Shown piece after piece: positions 1 to 5,510 of a stretch of DNA of 11,294 nt (position 1 is its first letter; every line of letters starts with the position of its first letter). The position numbers were made by a program, and so were the translations under genes. The stretch comes from Bermanella sp051277445. Lineage in GTDB: Bacteria > Pseudomonadota > Gammaproteobacteria > Pseudomonadales > Oceanobacteraceae. The notes beneath the pieces are model-generated. The model was given only the letters and a program-made list of their open reading frames with translations. It had not been told where the DNA came from and ran no database searches. The stretch is taken from contig JBNMQC010000072.1 in the NCBI GenBank assembly GCA_051277445.1, positions 1-11,294 on the forward strand, read 5' to 3'.

Positions 1-1150
1 ATGTCAAACTAAAGCACAAAATCAAGCTCAATATTGCAGCAAGCAGTAAAACATAAAAAAAACTTTTTTCACGACCTGTGTTTAAGAGGATCTGTGTGCC
101 AAAAATATTATTAAGAAAAATAAGTAAAGGAATGATCAACATAACCTTTAAAACCCAAACACTTTCCTGTAAATCATTGCCATACAAAAGAAAGATAACA
201 TAATCTGATAAAAAATAACCAATACCAAGCACGCAAAGGTAAAAAGCACTACCTAGGTAAGCAATACTTTTTAATTTTTTAATCGCTAATTTTTTGTCTT
301 TTTTCATTTTATTGGCGATAAACGGAAACAATGCGCCCGTAATGGGAGTCTGCGCTAAAGCCAAGGCTCGCATAATTTTTTCAGCGGCAACATAGTAGCC
401 GACAGCAACAGGGCCAGTCATTACCCCCAACATGACAACATTCGTAGAACTAAACAGGGTTATTTTCATCTGAGATAAAAAAATGTACCAACCGTCTATG
501 ATATTTTTTTTAACCAATTCCCAAGGAACAACCACAAACGAAACACCATGTTGATAATGAATTAAATACACGGCATAAGATGTGGAAAAAAAGAATCCTA
601 AAGCGGTTAAAATCGGCACCAAAATATAATCTTCTGGCCCTTGAACAAAAGCAAAAATCCCAGCAGTAAAAAATATTTTTGCCAGAACACTTAAATACGT
701 AATGTATTTCATTTTTTCCATACCTTGAAAAAACCAAGTAGGATACAAGGATTGCCAGACAATGACAAAAAACGAACAAAGGTATAAAGGCCAATTTTCA
801 ATAAAAATAGGAAAAATCAGAAAAACAATCATTAAAAATACAAAGCTAATACTAATCAAAGCAGCTTTAATGAAAAAAACACAGGTGTATATCTCACTAA
901 TCTTATTAATATCAGACCGGTTAATTGAAATATCTCTCGTCGCCGTTAAATTAAAGCCATAGTCGGTTAATACAAAAAAGTAATACATTAAGGCGGTAAC
1001 GAAGGCCAGCTGTCCAAACAGCTCAACACCCAGTACTCGAACTAAAAAAGGTACGGTCAACAGAGGAAGAAAGGAATTCGCAGCTTGCATTAAAGCAAGA
1101 AAGGAAGCGTTCGCCAAAAAAGTCCTATTTTCAGTTTTCGCAAGAGACAT
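1..1150 (-). CDS. wzx: Wzx-type O-antigen/polysaccharide repeat-unit flippase, 3' end outside window
   Basis: The frame is open from the ATG at 1148-1150 to the window edge, giving 383 codons without a stop. PST/RfbX-type flippases usually run a little over 400 residues, so only the C-terminus is missing. The protein is strongly hydrophobic, with many predicted membrane helices. It carries family signatures: DYGFNLTATRDIS at 63-75, PTWFFQGMEKM at 137-147 and GYYVAAEKIMRA at 251-262. By family knowledge it flips undecaprenyl-PP-linked repeat units to the periplasmic face of the inner membrane. It is the distal gene seen here, downstream of galE on the same strand but 388 bases away. The start follows the start of family similarity; the region before it (CGGAC) is a poor ribosome site. 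The gene is noticeably more AT-rich than galE, as is common for wzx. Family assignment is firm; the sugar substrate cannot be read. Confidence 0.9.
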   Translation of the reverse strand, partial: MSLAKTENRTFLANASFLALMQAANSFLPLLTVPFLVRVLGVELFGQLAFVTALMYYFFVLTDYGFNLTATRDISINRSDINKISEIYTCVFFIKAALISISFVFLMIVFLIFPIFIENWPLYLCSFFVIVWQSLYPTWFFQGMEKMKYITYLSVLAKIFFTAGIFAFVQGPEDYILVPILTALGFFFSTSYAVYLIHYQHGVSFVVVPWELVKKNIIDGWYIFLSQMKITLFSSTNVVMLGVMTGPVAVGYYVAAEKIMRALALAQTPITGALFPFIANKMKKDKKLAIKKLKSIAYLGSAFYLCVLGIGYFLSDYVIFLLYGNDLQESVWVLKVMLIIPLLIFLNNIFGTQILLNTGREKSFFYVLLLAAILSLILCFSLT

Positions 1151-1311
1151 ACGGTCCGCATTTCATCAAAAAGTTCTAGAATATTCCAACTCAAATCCAT
1201 GAAACAACAGCCATGAAGAGTAATCAGATCGGTTGGTCTTAAAAAGCACAATAGCGTGCATTATAACCATGGCCATAGGCTTTGGACAGTAAACCCGCAA
1301 AACAAATGCCT
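1151..1311. other. Intergenic leader before the flippase
   Basis: No gene is recognisable here. On the minus strand a TATAAT hexamer lies at 1260-1265, about 110 bases before the flippase start. I could not find a convincing -35 at the right distance, so a promoter is only possible. No ops/JUMPstart motif was seen. Together with the manC remnant to its right, this accounts for the roughly 390 bases between the flippase and galE. Confidence 0.3.
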
Positions 1312-1458
1312 CTAAAGCCCATAGCAATCATTGAATCGCACTATGTCATCTTCGCCCAAATAACGGCCCGACGGCACTTCGATGATTTCTATAAGGTAGA
1401 TTAGCGGGGTTTCCAAGGTATGAACAACACTATCGGCCAAAGCAACAGGTACAACAAA
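1312..1458 (-). pseudogene. Decayed 3' end of a second manC (GDP-mannose pyrophosphorylase / phosphomannose isomerase)
   Basis: Reading the minus strand into a TAG at 1312-1314 gives a peptide matching the extreme C-terminus of the intact manC at 8390. It contains IEVPSGRYLGEDDIVRF where the intact protein has IEVQSGSYLGEDDIVRF. By hand count about 25 of the last 38 residues agree. Upstream, FVVPV corresponds to TYIPV of the cupin domain, but four extra residues precede VVHTLE, and recognisable similarity ends near 1458. No start codon or catalytic domain is present, so this is a relic and not a gene. It lies immediately 3' of galE with a REP between them, the same order as the galE fragment and intact manC at the other end. 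At this level of divergence it comes from a different manC allele and is not a recent copy. Confidence 0.8.
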
Positions 1459-1490
1459 CAGACTAAAACTTAATCAAAAACATAGACCTA

Positions 1491-1529
1491 GTAGATCAGA
1501 TTAGCCGAGGTACGAAACGTGATCTGAGC
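1491..1529 (+). repeat. REP-type palindrome, copy 1 (between galE and manC remnant)
   Basis: A GTAG head at 1491-1494 is followed by an imperfect hairpin whose arms include TCAGAT and ATCTGA. It lies just after the galE stop codon. The same head, arms and spacer recur at 2593 and 9902, which marks it as one member of a dispersed intergenic family. Confidence 0.75.
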
Positions 1530-1538
1530 CTGCTATAC

Positions 1539-2558
1539 TCATACATCAAACCCATTCGGGTTATTCGACTGCCAACGCCATGAATCTTCACACATGCGCG
1601 TCAAATCAAACGCCGCCTGCCACCCCAAAAACGTTTTGGCGTATTCCGGGTCGGTATAACACGTGGCAATGTCTCCTGGACGACGAACCTCTACCTTATA
1701 CGCGATGGATTGATGAGACACCGCCTCAAACGCTTTCACCATTTCCAATACAGAATAGCCGTTCCCTGTCCCCAGGTTCACCACAAAATGCCCAGCGCCA
1801 GCCAATACCTTATCTAACGCACACACATGACCACGAGCCAAATCCACCACATGAATATAATCACGGACGCCCGTGCCATCAACCGTATCGTAGTCGTCGC
1901 CAAACACACTCAAACACGCCAACTTACCCACCGCCACTTGGCTAATAAACGGCAACAAATTATTTGGTATTCCTTTAGGATCTTCCCCAATCAAACCCGA
2001 CTCATGGGCTCCAATCGGATTAAAATAGCGTAAGGTCGCAATATTCCACTTCGCATTCGCATTCGCCTTCGCCACATCCGTCAGAATATTCTCCACCATC
2101 AGCTTACTCGCACCATAGGGGTTCGATGTCGACGTCGGAAAATCCTCACTAATCGGCACAGACTTAGGTAAACCATAAACCGTCGCAGACGAACTAAAAA
2201 TCAGATTACGTAACCCCTTCCGCTCCATCGCCTTAATCAGATTCAGCGTACCAGCGACATTATTCTCATAATACCAAAGCGGCTGCTGAACCGACTCACC
2301 CACTGCCTTTAACCCAGCAAAATGCATCACCGCCGCAAAAGTAAACTGCTCAAACACATCATTTAGAAAAACCGAATCTAAAATATCGCCCTCCATAAAC
2401 AAAGGGCGTTTACCCGTAATCGTCTCAATACGATCCAGCACCACCAACTTACTATTTGACAAATTATCAATGATAACCGGCTCAAAACCCTCCTTAATCA
2501 ACTCAACACACGTATGCGAACCAATATAACCCGTACCACCCGTCACCAAAACAAACAT
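1539..2558 (-). CDS. galE: UDP-glucose 4-epimerase
   Basis: The 339-residue product has the usual length for GalE, an extended SDR enzyme that interconverts UDP-glucose and UDP-galactose using bound NAD in the cytoplasm. Visible features are the NAD-binding loop GGTGYIGSH at 7-15, the SSSATVYG strand with catalytic Ser at 122-129, and the YGASK active-site pair Tyr148/Lys152. RYFNPIGA follows at 187-194, and NLGTGNGYSVLE plus RRPGD near 261-294 complete the nucleotide-sugar domain. The ATG at 2556-2558 is preceded by a strong AGGGGGAAGG ribosome site. The upstream neighbour ends 83 bases away, across a REP. Downstream are a manC relic and the flippase. In this context it most likely supplies UDP-galactose, or a related 4-epimer, for the polysaccharide. 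A second, truncated galE lies at 9985, about 76 percent identical over the shared 78 residues by hand count. Confidence 0.97.
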   Translation of the reverse strand: MFVLVTGGTGYIGSHTCVELIKEGFEPVIIDNLSNSKLVVLDRIETITGKRPLFMEGDILDSVFLNDVFEQFTFAAVMHFAGLKAVGESVQQPLWYYENNVAGTLNLIKAMERKGLRNLIFSSSATVYGLPKSVPISEDFPTSTSNPYGASKLMVENILTDVAKANANAKWNIATLRYFNPIGAHESGLIGEDPKGIPNNLLPFISQVAVGKLACLSVFGDDYDTVDGTGVRDYIHVVDLARGHVCALDKVLAGAGHFVVNLGTGNGYSVLEMVKAFEAVSHQSIAYKVEVRRPGDIATCYTDPEYAKTFLGWQAAFDLTRMCEDSWRWQSNNPNGFDV

Positions 2559-2592
2559 CCTTCCCCCTAAAAACCAAAAAAAACATCACTCC

Positions 2593-2632
2593 GTAGGTCA
2601 GATTAGCCGACGCACGAGGCGTGATCTGACGC
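2593..2632 (+). repeat. REP-type palindrome, copy 2 (5' of galE)
   Basis: This is the clearest copy. GTAG at 2593-2596 precedes a hairpin with outer arms GTCAGAT (2597-2603) and ATCTGAC (2624-2630) and inner arms GCC (2606-2608) and GGC (2618-2620). It fills most of the gap between the MNT gene and galE. Confidence 0.8.
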
Positions 2633-2641
2633 ACAAAGCGG

Positions 2642-2950
2642 TTACTTCCTACTATAAAAAACCAGCCCTACCCGCTCAATGTGTTCAATCAACTGACTAT
2701 TTTCCAAATGATCAAACATCGACAAATCTATTTTGTAAGGCAACAGCAGATAATCCAAGGCATTCTCAACCTCTGTAAAAATTGACCAATCCAAATCGCC
2801 CACCAACGTTAAATCAATGTCTGAACTAGGACGAAAGTTACCTTTCGCTCTAGAGCCATACAAAACCACCGTCTTAATCTGAGGATATAACTGAAAAACA
2901 CAGTGAATACTGTCATATTCAGCGCGACTCAACCCTCCCCCTTCAAACAT
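2642..2950 (-). CDS. MNT nucleotidyltransferase, MntA-like antitoxin of HEPN/MNT module 1
   Basis: This small protein has the minimal nucleotidyltransferase fold. GSRAKG at 32-37 leads into D44-I-D46, an exact GSX10DXD signature, with a possible third acidic residue at D75 (PYKID). In studied HepT/MntA systems, the MNT protein neutralises its HEPN partner by attaching AMP to a tyrosine of the toxin's RX4HXY motif. I chose the ATG at 2948-2950 (102 residues). It overlaps the HEPN stop by 8 bases, and family members as I recall them begin close to this point. The in-frame ATGs at 2956 and 2980 would add 2 or 10 residues lying inside the HEPN gene. The frame is intact while its upstream partner carries an internal stop, so this looks like an antitoxin outliving its toxin. 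It resembles the Haemophilus HI0073 type. Confidence 0.85.
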   Translation of the reverse strand: MFEGGGLSRAEYDSIHCVFQLYPQIKTVVLYGSRAKGNFRPSSDIDLTLVGDLDWSIFTEVENALDYLLLPYKIDLSMFDHLENSQLIEHIERVGLVFYSRK

Positions 2951-3374
2951 CGCCATTTTCCATTGAGTAAAAGGTGTCATCCGCTAACGACTGAAATTCA
3001 CATCGAAACACCATAAATAAATCCGCATAAACCAGCTGTAACTGCCCGAGTATTTGATTCGCCGTTTCTTTATTATAAGTGTGAACCGTACGGTTTCGGT
3101 CTTGCAACATCGACAGCCAAGCCCTACCATCCGCGATAAGATCACGCTTAAACACCTCACGAATAGCGTCGCGTGACCCTGAAAGCGACTCAATACCCTG
3201 CCAAACCAAGTAATCCCTTAACACATTCCAAGCCAACTCATACGCCTGAATAGTACCCTGCTTTTCAAGATTACTCAGCGGTCGTTCAGCCATTAAACGC
3301 TAAGCATCAGCCAATTGATCATGCGCCAGTGTAAAATGTTCGAAACGCTGCAGCCAACGAATATCAACACTCAT
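2943..3374 (-). pseudogene. HEPN toxin, HepT/HI0074-like, interrupted by an in-frame TAG (module 1)
   Basis: From the ATG at 3372-3374 the frame reads MSVDIRWLQRFEHFTLAHDQ and on to codon 24. It then meets TAG at 3300-3302 and resumes with RLMAERPLSNLEKQG to a TGA at 2943-2945. Restored, the product would be about 143 residues, normal for the nucleotidyltransferase-substrate-binding (HI0074) family. The HEPN motif DRNRTVHTY is present. Its R-X4-H-X-Y pattern supplies both the putative RNase residues and the tyrosine modified by MntA. Compared with the FExTxELAW helix I recall from the family, IQAYELAWNV looks about four residues short, a second possible lesion. An internal ATG at 3291-3293 could still start a 116-residue product lacking the first helix. 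The 3' end overlaps the MNT gene, as in functional pairs. Loss of function is likely but not certain. Confidence 0.8.
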
Positions 3375-3391
3375 AAAAACTTATTTAACAT
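3371..3391 (-). other. Possible six-codon leader ORF coupled to the HEPN start
   Basis: An ATG at 3389-3391 has a GGGGGGAG ribosome-site match seven bases upstream. It opens a six-codon frame (MLNKFL) ending in a TGA that overlaps the HEPN start as ATGA. The HEPN ATG itself has only a weak site, so it may be translated by coupling. Chance is a real alternative. Confidence 0.25.
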
Positions 3392-3403
3392 AAAAAAACT
3401 CCC

Positions 3404-3515
3404 CCCGTAATCCGGCATCGTAACCCCCATCCGTAGGCCGTATGAGCCAAGGCACGAAGGCGCTTATCTGAAAACAATAGCGGCGATGAAGGATGAGCCA
3501 ACATGAGGCGCTTAC
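3404..3515 (+). repeat. Cluster of REP-type palindromes, copies 3 and 4 (BIME-like)
   Basis: This run lies between the two HEPN/MNT modules. It begins with CCCGTAATCCGGC, also present near 5440. A unit with GTAG at 3433-3436 then runs to about 3471 and contains GAGCC and GGCGCTTAT arms. A second, headless unit at 3481-3515 (GGATGAGCC, then GAGGCGCTTACC) follows. Between the second module and this cluster is an AATAGTGACGTCA tail, which resembles the tails at 5485-5505 and 9943-9955. Confidence 0.65.
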
Positions 3516-3550
3516 CTATAATAAATAGTGACGTCATAACCAGACGCCGA

Positions 3551-4009
3551 CTATTTTCTTCTAAAATAGCCTTCTTTAAGCCCTAAATAAATGGACTCAA
3601 GCAATGCCTTAGAGTCAAAAATAGCATTCAACGCCTGTGCAGCCAACTCAGGCGCATCATCGTATTGATGTGCAATCTCATTACGTACTTCACGTAACAT
3701 TTGCCACTGAGCGGATGACTCAATCAAACTTAACTTTTCAAGCTTTGATAAAACATCCACAAACGGCACACCCTCAACATCCTCCTGCAAAAATAACAAA
3801 ATGGCCTTGAACAAACGCTGCCCAATGGCATCTTGCAGCTTAGCAAAACGAAATAAAAACTGATCAATATGCTAGATCTCATCTTCCGTCAACGCACTGT
3901 AACCAACCGAGGTTAATGGCAACACCGTCGCTAACTTGGCTTTTGCAGAATTCATGCGTAAGACATGTTTATCACATTCAGAAAACAAGCGTTCAAGCCG
4001 CTCTTGCAT
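3551..4009 (-). pseudogene. HEPN-domain toxin-like protein of module 2, interrupted by an in-frame TAG
   Basis: The ATG at 4007-4009 opens MQERLERLFSECDKHVLRMN and reads through codon 45 (TEDEI). It meets TAG at 3872-3874, then continues HIDQFLFRFAKLQDAIG to a TAG at 3551-3553. Restored length is about 152 residues. The C-terminal HEPN signature LREVRNEIAHQYDD has the R-X4-H-X-Y pattern. The order of blocks (DEI, DQFLFRF-KLQD, LF-AIL, PF-D-L-KLEKL, LRE-RNE-AH-YDD) is that of the HEPN proteins paired with GSR...GGDID nucleotidyltransferases. In relatives as I recall them, a glutamate follows DEI, so GAG to TAG is the simplest lesion. Only short pieces would be made now: 45 residues, or an 87-residue C-terminal part from a TTG at 3814. 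It overlaps the upstream MNT gene by 58 bases. Confidence 0.8.
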
Positions 4010-4295
4010 AACAACAACCCCGAACGAATCACCTCTTGTCGAAAGCCATCTGGCACACTAGGCTCAATCAAAATATCGACCTTTTGCTCACCGAGAACCT
4101 GTTTTAACGTCACTAAAAAAGCAATTTTCTTAGCAAAAACATCCTCGAAAAACCTAGAAGGTCTTATATACAATCAATATCTCCGCCTTTTTTCGCATCA
4201 TCAACACGGCTACCGAATAGGAACACTTCCCCCGTCTCAAAAACAGATGCGAACGCCGCCTCAATCGCACCAACCTCTTGTCGAGTCAATCGCAT
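3952..4295 (-). pseudogene. MNT nucleotidyltransferase of module 2, broken by a one-base deletion
   Basis: The ATG at 4293-4295 follows a purine-rich GGGAGGGGG stretch. It opens MRLTRQEVGAIEAAF, then FLFGSRVDDAKKGGDID at 25-41, the nucleotidyltransferase active-site loop with its two aspartates. After Asp41 the frame runs into TAA at 4164-4166. Moving one base gives LYIRPSRFFEDVFAKKIAFL, then LGEQKVDILIEPS, to a TGA at 3952-3954. Inserting one T (GATTG to GATTTG at 4171-4175) restores GGDIDLYIRP, the normal family sequence, so this is a single-base deletion and not two genes. It differs in family from the MNT protein of module 1 and lies upstream of its HEPN partner, the reverse order. With both partners broken, module 2 is probably dead. 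Confidence 0.82.
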
Positions 4296-4361
4296 CCCCC
4301 TCCCTAGAAATACATCAAGAATTTATAGCAAAACAACCACTCCATAATCCCGAACCCACCC

Positions 4362-4400
4362 TTAGGCCCGATAAGCCGAGACATGAGGCGCTTATCCGGC
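4362..4400 (+). repeat. REP-type palindrome, copy 5
   Basis: A TTAG head at 4362-4365 replaces GTAG. The hairpin arms are GCCCGATAAGCC and GGCGCTTATCCGGC, pairing except for small mismatches. It lies between the divergent MNT gene of module 2 and the hydrolase gene. The rest of 4296-4548 shows no gene. A TTGACG match lies near 4454, without a good -10 at the usual distance. Confidence 0.7.
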
Positions 4401-4536
4401 AGCACAACCCCAACACAATACCCAATCACAAGGTCGGCCTTTACAAAACTTCCTTGACGCGCTAAATCACGACCTACAGAAACACCAAACCATATTATCC
4501 TAACCCCATCATCAGGAAGATGACTTTCAACCCTAC

Positions 4537-4542
4537 AAGGAG
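4537..4542 (+). promoter_or_regulatory. Ribosome binding site of the DUF2235 gene
   Basis: AAGGAG lies six bases before the ATG at 4549-4551. This is near-ideal and fixes the start of the gene, showing it was once well translated. Confidence 0.7.
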
Positions 4543-4548
4543 ACAAAC

Positions 4549-5465
4549 ATGTCGATGTTATTTTTTCATTTCGATGGCACAGACAATAGCCCAAACGTCG
4601 CTTTCGCGCCAGAACACAGCCTGTCTAGCATTACCAATGTATTAAAATCCCATTTACTGCTTGGCGGTCGTGTCAAACACCCCATCGACATCACGCCAAC
4701 CCATTTCCCCCATCGCAGCTTTTACTACCCGGGCGTTGGCACCTACGGCAACTGGCTAGAACAAAAAATCAACGCGGCCTTTGCGATTGAAACCGGCCAC
4801 GTGGCGGAGATTTTACACAGCGCCCTCAATGATTTTAAAAAACATTACCACCCATTCATTCGTCACATTGTCTTAATTGGCTTTAGTCGAGGGGCCGTTT
4901 TGGCCAGACGTTTCGCCGCGCTCATCACACCACTGATTGATCGCCCTATCATCATAGAAGCCGTCATTTCCATCGGCTGGCCGCCCTACACGAACAACGC
5001 CTCGCCTTTCGACCCACGTCAATGAACCAAGATGGGCGCGCATTAGAAATATGGTTATCGGGAGTGCATTCAGATATAGGCGGTGGATACCGCAAAGAAG
5101 GGATAGGAGACATCGTCTTACGCCTCCTAATACACTGGGTAGAAGAACACACCCAGCAACACTGCTATCAAGCAACACGCCTAGCCAACATCTAGCTGCC
5201 CCATTGGCAACCACTGCTCACCATAGAACCCAAGCCCCTAGGCAAAATACACTACCAACAACGCCGCCTACACACCTGGCGGGGACTAACCCTAGCACCA
5301 CGATACTGCTGCGTACTGGAAAACGACCAACCCAACCACTCTCTATCGCCCCACTGGCACCACAGCGTCAGACAACGCATCCACATTTACTACTTCCCCA
5401 TCGCACACTGCCCACCCCCCCGCCACGACAGACACCCCACCCGTAATCCGGCTATGAAGGATTAG
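4549..5465 (+). pseudogene. DUF2235 (Tle1-like) alpha/beta-hydrolase, frameshifted and with an in-frame TAG
   Basis: The first 158-codon frame begins MSMLFFHFDGTDN, with the DGT motif typical at the start of DUF2235 proteins. It includes YYPGVGTYGNW near 59-69 and the nucleophile elbow GFSRGAVLARRF at 111-122 (Ser113), then ends at a TGA at 5023-5025. In the frame one base earlier, similarity resumes with RLAALHEQRLAFRPTSMN and WLSGVHSDIGGGY (5052-5090), the second family signature. The frame change is therefore near 4965-4980. That second frame meets TAG at 5193-5195 and then runs open to a TAG at 5463-5465, inside a REP. The segment expected between the nucleophile and the HALA-type motif looks shortened, suggesting an internal deletion. 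Some relatives are type VI secretion phospholipase effectors, but no VgrG, immunity or secretion gene is nearby, so a role is not assigned. It is the only plus-strand gene here. Confidence 0.8.
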
Positions 5466-5485
5466 CCGACGTATACGGCGCTTAT
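5443..5485 (+). repeat. REP-type palindrome, copy 6
   Basis: It starts GTAATCCGGC and has GGATTAGCC and GGCGCTTATTG arms. It lies between the convergent hydrolase pseudogene and the sugar transferase gene, and overlaps the decayed hydrolase end. A TTGACGTCTGGC tail follows, resembling the GTGACGTCA...AGACGCC tail at 3528-3549. Confidence 0.65.
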
Positions 5486-5510
5486 TGTAAAAAATTGACG
5501 TCTGGCCTGC

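Noticed and set aside
510..794. 94-codon minus-strand frame within the left region
   Set aside because: It overlaps the flippase in another frame, is rich in Cys and Phe and matches nothing. The flippase frame is continuous through this stretch.
1491..1529. Rho-independent terminator after galE
   Set aside because: There is a hairpin, but no T-run follows in the galE direction, and the same element occurs before genes too, so it is treated as a REP.
2984..3193. 69-codon minus-strand frame inside the HEPN gene
   Set aside because: The HEPN frame with its RX4HXY motif explains this stretch; the other frame has no recognisable features.
3404..3515. CRISPR array in the repeat-rich gap between the modules
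   Set aside because: The units are imperfect palindromes of variable spacing, without uniform repeats or unique spacers, and no cas gene is present.
4304..4594. Minus-strand 96-codon frame upstream of the hydrolase
   Set aside because: It runs over a REP palindrome and the ribosome site of the opposite-strand gene, and resembles no family.
5051..5446. 131-codon plus-strand frame rich in Pro, Thr and His
   Set aside because: It is out of frame with the DUF2235 signature WLSGVHSDIGGGY read in the adjacent frame, and its bias follows the local C/A-rich composition.
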